From positions 62,001 through 126,000 of the forward strand of contig NZ_JBIQWA010000006.1 in the NCBI RefSeq assembly GCF_046591575.1: DNA of 64,000 nt, in the 5' to 3' direction. Below the pieces are notes generated by a model. It was not told the origin of the DNA. It did not search any database and saw only the letters and a program-made list of their open reading frames with translations. This stretch comes from Marivita sp046591575 (GTDB taxonomy: Bacteria; Pseudomonadota; Alphaproteobacteria; Rhodobacterales; Rhodobacteraceae). This document shows, piece after piece, positions 16,779-24,057 of this stretch; position 1 is the first letter of the stretch, and each line of letters starts with the position of its first letter. The position numbers and the translations under genes were made by a program.

Positions 16779-17776
16779 CACCGCTGCGCAAGCCTGCGCT
16801 GACGCTGACGGCGGTGTTGTCGCTGGGCCTGATGGCGCTGGCCTTTGGCGCGGTGATGGTCGGGCCATATGGCCTGACGCCGACCCAGACGCTGATGGCG
16901 CTGATGGGCCGGGGCGACGCGCAGGCCGACATCGTGATCTGGAGCATCCGCCTGCCCCGTGTCGGCGCGGCGCTTGTGGTTGGCGCGGCGCTTGCGGCGG
17001 CCGGGGCGACCTATCAGGCGCTGTTTCGCAACCCGCTGGTATCGCCGGACATTCTGGGCGTGTCGGCGGGGGCGGGTCTGGGTGCGGTGGCGGGGATTTT
17101 CCTGTCCTTGCCGGTCGCGGCCATTCAGGCGTCGGCTTTTGTCGGTGGGATGTGTGCTGTTGGCTTTGTCACTCTGGTGGCGTCGCTGGTGCGCAATACG
17201 GATCGCACGCTGACGCTTGTTCTGATCGGCGTAGTGATCGGTGCGCTGGCGGGGGCGGCGACCTCGTTGCTCAAGGTTATGGCCGATCCGTATGATCAGC
17301 TTCCGGCGATCACGTTCTGGTTGTTGGGCTCGCTTGCCGCGATCACAGCCGAGGATATCCAGCCCGCCTTGCCGATGGTCGTGATCGGGTTGGTGCCGCT
17401 GGTGCTGCTGCGCTGGCGGATCAATGTGTTGTCGCTGGGCGATGAAGAGGCGCGCGCCCTGGGTGTGGATGTCACGCGCACGCGGTTTCTGGTGATAGCG
17501 GCGGCCACGCTGATCACGGCAAGTGTCACCGCGCTGGCCGGTGTTGTCGGCTGGGTCGGGCTGGTGATTCCGCATATCGCGCGGATGCTGGTTGGCCCCG
17601 GCTTTGGCCGCGTGTTGCCCACCTCGGTGCTGATCGGGGCGGGGTATCTTTTGATCGTCGACACGCTGGCGCGCAGCATGGCGCAGGTCGAAGTGCCGTT
17701 GGGCATTCTGACCGCTGTCATCGGCGCGCCGTTTTTCGTCTGGCTTTTGGCGCGCGGCCAGCGGGGGTGGTCGTGA
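16751..17776 (+). CDS. FecCD-family (MolB-like) ABC permease
   Basis: Inner-membrane permease of 341 residues with about ten helices. The family signature is clear: IRLPRVGAALVVGAALAAAG, FRNPLVSPDILGVSAGAGLG, and the late GWVGLVIPHIARMLVG. The start overlaps the preceding gene by 28 bases and the stop shares one base with the ATPase start, so these genes form a tight transcription unit. Confidence 0.88.
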   Translation: MGRGTTASVTPLRKPALTLTAVLSLGLMALAFGAVMVGPYGLTPTQTLMALMGRGDAQADIVIWSIRLPRVGAALVVGAALAAAGATYQALFRNPLVSPDILGVSAGAGLGAVAGIFLSLPVAAIQASAFVGGMCAVGFVTLVASLVRNTDRTLTLVLIGVVIGALAGAATSLLKVMADPYDQLPAITFWLLGSLAAITAEDIQPALPMVVIGLVPLVLLRWRINVLSLGDEEARALGVDVTRTRFLVIAAATLITASVTALAGVVGWVGLVIPHIARMLVGPGFGRVLPTSVLIGAGYLLIVDTLARSMAQVEVPLGILTAVIGAPFFVWLLARGQRGWS

Positions 17777-18600
17777 TGCTGCAAGCGCGGGATCTGGCCA
17801 TCGGTTATGGCGCGCGTCCGATTGGATCGGGGCTGACGCTAGAGGTGGCGCGGGGTGACATCCTGTGCCTGCTGGGGCCGAACGGCTGTGGCAAGACCAC
17901 GTTGTTTCGCACGCTTCTGGGGCTGTTGCCTGCGGTGTCGGGTCAGGTCAGGCTGGACGGGGTGCCCATTGCCGCGCAAAGCCGGGCCGAGATCGCGCGC
18001 CGCATTGCCTATGTTCCACAGGCCCATGCGCCGCCGTTTCCGTTCGAGGCTTTGGAGGTGGTGTTGATGGGCCGCACCGCGCGACTTGGCCGGTTCGGGC
18101 AACCGGGGCAGCGGGATCGCGACATTGCGCAAAAGGCAATGGAGCGGCTTGGCATCGGCCATCTGGCGCATCGCGATTATTCCCGATTGTCCGGAGGGCA
18201 GCGCCAGCTGGTGCTGATCGCGCGCGCCCTGGCGCAAGAGGCGGCGCTGATTGTTATGGATGAACCGACCGCAAGTCTTGATTTCGGCAATCAGGCGCTG
18301 GTCCTGGCGCAGATTTCGCGGCTTGCGCGCGCTGCGGCGGCAGAGGGGTGCGGCGTGGTGTTGTCCACACATGACCCCGATCAGGCCTTTGCGCTGGATG
18401 CGCGGGTGCTGCTACTGAAACAGGGGGGATGCCGTGCCATCGGTCCGGCGGACGAGGTGCTGACGGACAGCGCGCTTAGCCAGGTCTACGGCATCCCGGT
18501 TGTGGTCGAGACGACCCGATCGGGACGCAAGGTGTGTTTGCCGACGCTGGCGGGTCAGTCCGCGCCGACGATAACGTCAGACGCCTTGACGATGGCGTAG
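17776..18600 (+). CDS. FecE-family (MolC-like) ABC ATP-binding protein
   Basis: ATPase of 274 residues from ATG 17776 (upstream GTGs at 17767 and 17773 are possible). Walker A is GPNGCGKTT, the signature RLSGGQRQL, Walker B LIVMDEP and the switch segment LSTHDPDQAF. Its 3' end overlaps, tail to tail, 46 bases of the molbindin gene on the other strand. It completes the MolABC-like importer. Confidence 0.88.
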   Translation: MLQARDLAIGYGARPIGSGLTLEVARGDILCLLGPNGCGKTTLFRTLLGLLPAVSGQVRLDGVPIAAQSRAEIARRIAYVPQAHAPPFPFEALEVVLMGRTARLGRFGQPGQRDRDIAQKAMERLGIGHLAHRDYSRLSGGQRQLVLIARALAQEAALIVMDEPTASLDFGNQALVLAQISRLARAAAAEGCGVVLSTHDPDQAFALDARVLLLKQGGCRAIGPADEVLTDSALSQVYGIPVVVETTRSGRKVCLPTLAGQSAPTITSDALTMA

Positions 18601-18764
18601 GCCGTTTTGCCAACCTCAAGCCCCAGATCGTCGACCGAGGCATTGGTGATCATCGCGGTCACGGTTGCGCCGCCGCCAAGGTCGATCTGGATGGTCGAAT
18701 TGACGGCACCTGTGTCGATGGCCGTGACGGTGCCTGCCAGCTTGTTTCGTGCGCTGAGTTTCAT
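18555..18764 (-). CDS. Molbindin, single TOBE/Mop-domain molybdate-binding protein
   Basis: A 69-residue protein made of one Mop domain: SARNKLAGTVTAIDTGAVNS at the start, then TAMITNASVDDLGLEVG and AYAIVKASDVIVG. Such molbindins form cytoplasmic hexamers that store molybdate or tungstate. It supports the reading of the flanking transporters as Mo/W systems. It is convergent with and overlaps the MolC-like gene, and is divergent from the MOT1-like permease. Confidence 0.9.
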   Translation of the reverse strand: MKLSARNKLAGTVTAIDTGAVNSTIQIDLGGGATVTAMITNASVDDLGLEVGKTAYAIVKASDVIVGAD

Positions 18765-18875
18765 GTGGTATCGCTCTTTCTGTTATGTATCCTTGTGTAG
18801 GTACAACCAAAGTGAACAAGTTCAACAGTGTTGCCCGCGAAATGGGGCGACACCCACAGATTCAGTTGCAGCATC
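18765..18875. promoter_or_regulatory. Divergent spacer between molbindin and MOT1-like permease
   Basis: This 111-base spacer must contain promoters in both directions. It holds an AT-richer core (18780-18820) with an imperfect symmetry GTTATGTA...TAGGTACAAC, which could be an operator, but I cannot match it to a known ModE-type box. No convincing Shine-Dalgarno precedes the permease start. Confidence 0.3.
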
Positions 18876-20021
18876 ATGAATGATCAGGTTGAAAAATCGT
18901 TCCGCTTCGATCTTCGGGAAGCCAATGGCGCGCTCGGAGATATCGGGACACTGCTGCCGCTGACCATTGGGATGATCGCGTTGGTCGGACTTTCAGCGCA
19001 TCAGGTGCTGCTTGGCTTTGGCGTGTTCTACATTGTGTCGGGTCTGGTTTACCGGCTGCCGATCCCGGTGCAACCGATGAAGGCGATTGCCGCTGTTGCG
19101 CTGGTGGCCGAAGTGACACCGGGGTCGCTGATGCTGAGCGGGGTTCTGATTGGTGTTGCGCTTTTGCTGCTGGGGGGCAGCGGCGCGATTGACCGGATCG
19201 CGCGTCTGGTACCACAATCGGTGCTGTCCGGTCTGCAGCTTGGGCTTGGGCTGGCGCTGGCGTGGATTGCGTTGGGGCTGATGCAGGGTCAGATGCTCAT
19301 CGGGGCGATATCGCTGTTGGTTGCCATCGTGGCGCTTCGGTTTGGCACACATGCGGCGCTGGCGACTGTCGCGACCGGTGTTGGTCTGGGTCTGCTGATG
19401 GGTCCGTCGGACATGCCGCTGGCGCTGGACGGTCAAAGCATGGGCTGGACGCTGCCGGGTGTGGGTGTTGCGGATGTTATCCCCGCCATGACAGAGCTTG
19501 CGCTGCCGCAGCTTGCCATGACGCTGACCAATGCGGTGTTTCTGACCGCGCTTGTCGCGCAGGACAGTTTCGGCTCTCGGGCGCGGCATGTCACGCCGCG
19601 CAAGCTTTGCCTGACATCGGGGGCGGCCAATCTGGTTCTGGCCCCGCTGGGTGCGGTGCCGATGTGTCACGGGGCCGGGGGTGTGGCCGCGCATCATCGC
19701 TTCGGGGCCAGAACGGGGGGCGCGCCGGTGATGTTGGGCGGCGCGTTGGTGGTGCTTGCGCTGGTGCCAGAGCAGGTCCGGCAGATGGCGCTGGCCTCGG
19801 TTCCGGCGGCCACGCTGGGGGCGTTGTTGCTGATCGCCGCGTTTGAACTTGCCGCCAATCGCCGGTTGTTCGATGCACGACCGTCCTGCCGCCCGGTGAT
19901 TGCCGCCGCTGCTGTGGCGACGGTGTTTTTCAACCCGATGCTGGGACTTGTGGCCGGGACATTGGCGGAAATTCTGCGCAAAGCCGTGCTTGCGCGGTGG
20001 CACCCGCAGCGGCGCAGTTAG
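18876..20021 (+). CDS. MOT1-like molybdate/sulfate permease
   Basis: Hydrophobic protein of 381 residues with about ten membrane segments. The N-terminal FDLREANGALGDIGTLLPL, the RLPIPVQPMKAIAAVALV segment and LPQLAMTLTNAVFLTALVAQD are hallmarks of the MOT1 family of molybdate transporters, distant relatives of SulP carriers. ATG 18876 is the first start that gives this N-terminus. Its position beside molbindin and two Mo/W ABC importers supports molybdate as substrate. Confidence 0.85.
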   Translation: MNDQVEKSFRFDLREANGALGDIGTLLPLTIGMIALVGLSAHQVLLGFGVFYIVSGLVYRLPIPVQPMKAIAAVALVAEVTPGSLMLSGVLIGVALLLLGGSGAIDRIARLVPQSVLSGLQLGLGLALAWIALGLMQGQMLIGAISLLVAIVALRFGTHAALATVATGVGLGLLMGPSDMPLALDGQSMGWTLPGVGVADVIPAMTELALPQLAMTLTNAVFLTALVAQDSFGSRARHVTPRKLCLTSGAANLVLAPLGAVPMCHGAGGVAAHHRFGARTGGAPVMLGGALVVLALVPEQVRQMALASVPAATLGALLLIAAFELAANRRLFDARPSCRPVIAAAAVATVFFNPMLGLVAGTLAEILRKAVLARWHPQRRS

Positions 20022-20055
20022 CTGGGTTGTTTAGCGGAGATGAGCATTTCAATTT

Positions 20056-20107
20056 GGTATTTGCAATACGCATTCAAAGGCGGTAGGTAATGCGTATTGC
20101 AAATACC
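20056..20107. repeat. Perfect 19-bp inverted repeat with nested operator-like palindromes
   Basis: The arms 20056-20074 and 20089-20107 are perfectly complementary over 19 bases and enclose a 14-base loop. Each arm itself contains a 5-3-5 palindrome, GTATT-TGC-AATAC at 20057-20069 and GTATT-GCA-AATAC at 20094-20106, 37 bases apart. No T-run follows on either side, so a terminator is unlikely. It sits 18 bases before the small membrane-protein gene at 20125 and is best read as a double operator or cruciform-type control site. Confidence 0.75.
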
Positions 20108-20124
20108 TATTAAGGGTTGACACC

Positions 20125-20280
20125 ATGACGCTATCCGAAGCCTTTCTGTGGCCGGGAACCAAAGTGTGCGAAAAACTGGGTGTAGACCCGGAAGGAGAAG
20201 CGGGGCTGATCCGCTGGATGATCAACACGTTGGTCTATCTGGTGCTAAGCCTGATTCTTGTCTTTGTGTTTGTGGTCTAA
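20125..20280 (+). CDS. Small 51-residue single-pass membrane protein
   Basis: Short open frame starting at ATG 20125, 51 residues. Residues 1-30 are soluble (WPGTKVCEKLGVDPEGEAG) and residues about 31-51 form one strongly hydrophobic helix ending in FVFVV at the C-terminus. A weak AGGG lies upstream. The ordered N-terminal sequence with one Cys, the single clean helix and the elaborate inverted repeat just upstream argue that it is a real gene. I do not recognise a family. Its stop overlaps the stop of the convergent folate gene by three bases. Confidence 0.65.
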   Translation: MTLSEAFLWPGTKVCEKLGVDPEGEAGLIRWMINTLVYLVLSLILVFVFVV

Positions 20281-20972
20281 GCGCAGCAAAAAGATTGCGC
20301 CTCTGTCACGATCACGTCCATCGCGATGTCATGCGGTTGGGGATAGATCGTTGTCAGTTTGGCCGAGGCGAACCCGATGCCGATTTTGATCGGGGAGGGG
20401 TCAAGCACCTCTAGTGTGCGGTCAAAATAACCGCCGCCATAGCCAAGCCTGAAGCCGTTTGAATCCCAGCCCACCAGCGGTGCCAACGCAATGTCCGGTG
20501 TCAGCCTTTGGGCGTCCGCTGGCGGGACAGGGATGTTCCAGTCGCCCCGGATCATCTGTGTGTCGGGTGTCCACAAGCGGAACACCAGCGGCGCGGCCTT
20601 GGTTTCGACCAGCGGCAACGCGATGGTCACGCCCGCCGCGTGCAGGTTTGTCATCAAACCCCGTAAATCCGGCTCTCCCTTGATGGGCCAGTACATCGAC
20701 AGAACCTTGCCCCTTGCGCCATCGCACCGGTCTTTGAGGGCCGTGTCCAGATTGCGGGCGATCCGTGCAGAAACCGATTTATGGTCGGCCACGCTCAGGG
20801 TCTTGCGGGTGGCCAGCAGATGCTGCCGCTGTGCCTTGCGCCAGCGTGCCACGTCCTGCGCCTGTGCGGGATCAACCGCCAGCGGGTTGCCATAGGTCGG
20901 GTCGATCTCGTGCGCCAGACAGGGCGGCGCGGCATAGGACCGGCCACCGGCGTTATCGCGATCCTGCGTCAT
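20277..20972 (-). CDS. 5-formyltetrahydrofolate cyclo-ligase
   Basis: Converts 5-formyl-THF to 5,10-methenyl-THF with ATP, recycling a dead-end folate. ATG 20972 gives 231 residues. The family core is visible: RWRKAQRQHLLATRKTLS near the nucleotide-binding start, YWPIKGEPDLRGL, and the C-terminal signature LVGWDSNGFRLGYGGGYFDR. An N-terminal extension of about 45 residues precedes the domain. A role in one-carbon turnover would fit a demethylating neighbourhood upstream, but this enzyme is widespread. Confidence 0.9.
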   Translation of the reverse strand: MTQDRDNAGGRSYAAPPCLAHEIDPTYGNPLAVDPAQAQDVARWRKAQRQHLLATRKTLSVADHKSVSARIARNLDTALKDRCDGARGKVLSMYWPIKGEPDLRGLMTNLHAAGVTIALPLVETKAAPLVFRLWTPDTQMIRGDWNIPVPPADAQRLTPDIALAPLVGWDSNGFRLGYGGGYFDRTLEVLDPSPIKIGIGFASAKLTTIYPQPHDIAMDVIVTEAQSFCCA

Positions 20973-21135
20973 CGCGCACGATCCCAACGAAATGGTTTTT
21001 GCGAAACATGGGGCAAAACCGGTCTCCTGTATGCCGGAAGGCTAGGACGGTCGCGCCGCGCGTGCAATGTTGATTCCCGAATTTCGAGGCCGCATGTGCG
21101 CAGGCCCGGCCAACCGACAGCTCCGCAAGGGCGGG

Positions 21136-22176
21136 TTATTCGGCCATTTGCCGGTCAACCTGCTGTTCCTCGTTGATCATGGCCTGCAACTGCCGCCGGA
21201 ACCGCAATTGGCCACCATCTATCGGCAGGTCGATATGGGGTGATGTTTTGCTGGTCATGCCTTTCTGGACTTCATTGAGCACCGCGCGGTCCTCTTCGAA
21301 GGCGTGTTGCACGTCTTCTGTCATCATTCTGGACAAATCCTCATCATCGGGGCGGATGTTGCGCAGTTGAAACCAGTAATAGCGGGTCTGATGATCGTTG
21401 GTGGGCGTCATGAAATTGTAGCTGTCCATAATGAACGTCTGTTCATGCAAGGGGCCATCCGGGCCGCCGGTGCCTGCCGGGGTAAAGACCGCCTTGATCA
21501 GCGCGTGGCTGGGATAGCGGACTTCGTAATGTTGCAAACGGTCGCAATTGCCCTCGAATTCCACCACCTTTTTATAAAACGGAGCGGGTTCGTGATCCAT
21601 CATCCAGCGATGCACGATAACGCCATCGTCGGTTTTGGTGATCCGCAGCGGCGTGTCCTTGGTGGCATCGGCGGCAAAGCTGCTTTGATGCACCCAGGCC
21701 ACATGGGTCGGGTCCAGAAGGTTGTCGCACATCAACAGGTAGTTGCAGTCCAACTCCATCGCCGCACCGCGGTTGATGCCCCAGTCGGGGTTGTCGTAAT
21801 TTTCGATCTCGAAAATGTCGTTGGGATCGGCCAGCGCCGGATTGCCCATCCAGATCCAGACCAGCCCGTATTTTTCGTGCAGGGGATAGGCGTGAACCTT
21901 GGCGTTTGACGGGATCGCACCGGCGCCGGGGGCCCAGACGCATTGGCCCACACAATTGAAGGTCAGGCCGTGATAGCCACATTCCACGGTATCGCCCTTG
22001 ATCCGTCCCTTTGACAGCGGAAGCTTGCGATGCGGGCAGGCATCCTCCAGCCCGACAAGCGTGCCCGCTTCGGTTCTGAACACACAGATGTTTTCCCCCA
22101 GCACCGTAATCTGTTGCAGATCGCGGGTGATCTCGTGATCCCATGCAGCGACATACCAGGCGTTTTTCAGAAACAT
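21136..22176 (-). CDS. VanA-like Rieske non-heme iron oxygenase
   Basis: Terminal oxygenase of 346 residues, typical for O- or N-demethylases of the vanillate demethylase group. The Rieske ligands are CPH and CGYH (about residues 47-49 and 67-70), and the mononuclear iron site is in the NLLDPTHVAWVH segment. The start is set by AAGGAGAG six bases upstream of ATG 22176. No reductase subunit gene is adjacent, so electrons must come from elsewhere. With a BCCT carrier and a betaine-linked M19 protein on the same strand, demethylation of a quaternary amine is a reasonable guess; an aromatic methyl ether is the alternative. Confidence 0.85.
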   Translation of the reverse strand: MFLKNAWYVAAWDHEITRDLQQITVLGENICVFRTEAGTLVGLEDACPHRKLPLSKGRIKGDTVECGYHGLTFNCVGQCVWAPGAGAIPSNAKVHAYPLHEKYGLVWIWMGNPALADPNDIFEIENYDNPDWGINRGAAMELDCNYLLMCDNLLDPTHVAWVHQSSFAADATKDTPLRITKTDDGVIVHRWMMDHEPAPFYKKVVEFEGNCDRLQHYEVRYPSHALIKAVFTPAGTGGPDGPLHEQTFIMDSYNFMTPTNDHQTRYYWFQLRNIRPDDEDLSRMMTEDVQHAFEEDRAVLNEVQKGMTSKTSPHIDLPIDGGQLRFRRQLQAMINEEQQVDRQMAE

Positions 22177-22348
22177 AGGGTACTCTCCTTGTGGTGCGGG
22201 TCAGGGGCCAGTGCTGGACGCTGGCGACCTGTGCGGGTGGCGAAACATGTGTCGGGGGCGTAAATGCCATTCCTTGCCCGATCATGCCACCACACAATTT
22301 CGGTCACTTCCCGTCACGCAACATGGACCGGCAACCCGTACCGCGCCA

Positions 22349-23254
22349 TCAGGTCAGGACATGGTCTGTCGCGGACAAGGCCGGGGGCGGGGTGCGGTCT
22401 GTTGCTTCGGCGGCCGACACCTCGATCAGCCGGCACATGGCGTCGAGCGGAAGGCCGTTCTTGATGGCGCGGAAGGGGTGTTCCAATTCATTTGTCACAG
22501 CTTGCAGGCCAAAGAACACATAGGCCACCACCGCCACGAAGAACGGCACAAACGGACCTGCTGCTTCGAGAAGGGCAAAGGGCAGCAACAGACAATACAG
22601 ATAGGTCGTGCGCCGGATCAGCAGGGAATAGACAAAGGGCAGCGGCGTTGAGGCGATGCGTTCGCACCCGGCCTGATGCCGCCCCAGCGACAGGATGATT
22701 TTCGCAAACGCGAGCTGGGCGAACCCGGTGATCTGGTCCTTGGCCTGCAGCTGTCTTACGGTTTCAGAGATCGTGCGCAGCGCGGCGTCTGCGCTGTTTG
22801 TTTTGCCAGCCAGTTGCGCGGCGGATTCGGCACCGATCCAAGGCGCGGCATCTTTGGTGACATCAACGCGGCGCAGCGTGCCGCGGTGAAAATGGGCAAA
22901 GGCCACGGCGGCATCCAGAATGGTTTTGCGTGGTGCCATGTCGGGCACGAACATGTCACAGATTTTGGCGAGATTCCGGATTTCGGAAATGATGCCGCCC
23001 CAAAGCTTGCGGCCTTCCCACCAGCGTTCATAGGCGGCGTTGTTGCGGAACCCCAAAAACAGCGAAAGCGCTATCCCGAACACGCTCATCGCGGTGAGCG
23101 AAACGCTTGGGACAAACGCCACCACATCGTCCAAAAACATGACCGCGACGGAAAAGGCGGTAAAGCCCACAATCTTGCCAATGATCTGAGGCACCACTGA
23201 CCCCTGCATTTCGAAAAACAGGGTCCATCCCGAGGGCTGTTCTTTGACAATCAT
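22349..23254 (-). CDS. Bestrophin-like (UPF0187) anion channel protein
   Basis: Membrane protein of 301 residues from ATG 23254, which follows AGGAGAC. The bacterial bestrophin pattern is seen: a first helix pair about 25-75, LFLGFRNNAAYERWWEGRKLWG, and a second pair about 200-250 with PFALLEAAGPFVPFFVAVVAYVFFGLQ. It likely forms a pentameric ion channel. It lies 77 bases after the DUF3726 gene on the same strand; a functional link is not evident. Confidence 0.85.
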   Translation of the reverse strand: MIVKEQPSGWTLFFEMQGSVVPQIIGKIVGFTAFSVAVMFLDDVVAFVPSVSLTAMSVFGIALSLFLGFRNNAAYERWWEGRKLWGGIISEIRNLAKICDMFVPDMAPRKTILDAAVAFAHFHRGTLRRVDVTKDAAPWIGAESAAQLAGKTNSADAALRTISETVRQLQAKDQITGFAQLAFAKIILSLGRHQAGCERIASTPLPFVYSLLIRRTTYLYCLLLPFALLEAAGPFVPFFVAVVAYVFFGLQAVTNELEHPFRAIKNGLPLDAMCRLIEVSAAEATDRTPPPALSATDHVLT

Positions 23255-23331
23255 TGCCTGTCTCCTGTGCCGCAGCCAATCAGTAGCGGCTCTGCTCCGG
23301 AGTGCAAGAACGGTCGCCGGGATGGGCGGTG

Positions 23332-24057
23332 TCAATCATTGTCGCTGAGCGCGGACCCGGCCCCTGCGCGCGACGCTTCGGTGGCGGGCACGGTGGTGCG
23401 CATGGCAAATGTGTTGAGCGCTGCGATGGTCTGCGCGGTTGTGTGCGCATTGGGCCGCGTGACCGTGCCAGAGCGATGCGGCGCGGCGGTTCTGACAGCC
23501 AGCGTCAGCGGTTCGGCCGCGTCAGACAGGCTGGGTTCGGCCGTGGCAAGGCAGTCTTTGTCAGGGTCGATCACCAGAGTGCCGCCCGGCCAGGTGAGGT
23601 CCAGCACCAGATCCCGGGTTTCGGCGATATGGGTCAGGAACGGCACAAGCAGGATCGGCGCGGCAACAGGGCCAAGCGCAATCCTACACCCCGCGACCGG
23701 TCCTTCGGGAAGGGCTGCGTAATCGCACAGCGTTGCACCCAGAATGATGGGGCACAGGGGGTTGCCCTTGCTGTTTTGCCATGTTCCGGGCGTGATTGTG
23801 GGGCACAGATCGGCCCAGTCGCGGCCATCGGCGCGCTTGAGATGGGCACATAGATGGGTCGGGCCGTCGATGCCGTGCGACACCAACCAAGACGCGGCAA
23901 AGCCAGCCTCTTCGGCCATGCCCCAGCTCATGCCCGCGCCGCGCGCGGCTTTCATGCAGAGCGATGCCACCTCGTTGCACGACAATTGGGCGGTCTGGCC
24001 GTCCTGAAAAAACGGCATGGTTTCGCCGCGTGTCTGGTCAAGAGGCGCGCGCGTCAT
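23332..24057 (-). CDS. DUF3726 family protein
   Basis: Protein of 241 residues with the opening LSCNEVASLCMKAARGAGMSWGMAEEAG that I associate with DUF3726; function unknown. No signal peptide or membrane segment is apparent. It starts inside the stop of the 558-residue gene upstream (ATGA overlap), so the two are co-translated. The pair follows the BCCT carrier and M19 gene, which suggests a role in the same catabolic system. Confidence 0.7.
   Translation of the reverse strand: MTRAPLDQTRGETMPFFQDGQTAQLSCNEVASLCMKAARGAGMSWGMAEEAGFAASWLVSHGIDGPTHLCAHLKRADGRDWADLCPTITPGTWQNSKGNPLCPIILGATLCDYAALPEGPVAGCRIALGPVAAPILLVPFLTHIAETRDLVLDLTWPGGTLVIDPDKDCLATAEPSLSDAAEPLTLAVRTAAPHRSGTVTRPNAHTTAQTIAALNTFAMRTTVPATEASRAGAGSALSDND

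Noticed and set aside
20056..20107. The inverted repeat as a bidirectional terminator for the permease and folate genes
   Set aside because: Neither side is followed by a T-run, the folate gene already ends to the right at 20277, and the repeat contains nested operator-like palindromes close to a start codon.
20973..21135. Possible 6S RNA upstream of the folate cyclo-ligase gene, as in the classical ssrS-ygfA order
   Set aside because: The spacer can form local hairpins, but I cannot draw the closing stem, large central bubble and terminal loop of a 6S RNA, and the space before the Rieske gene is short.
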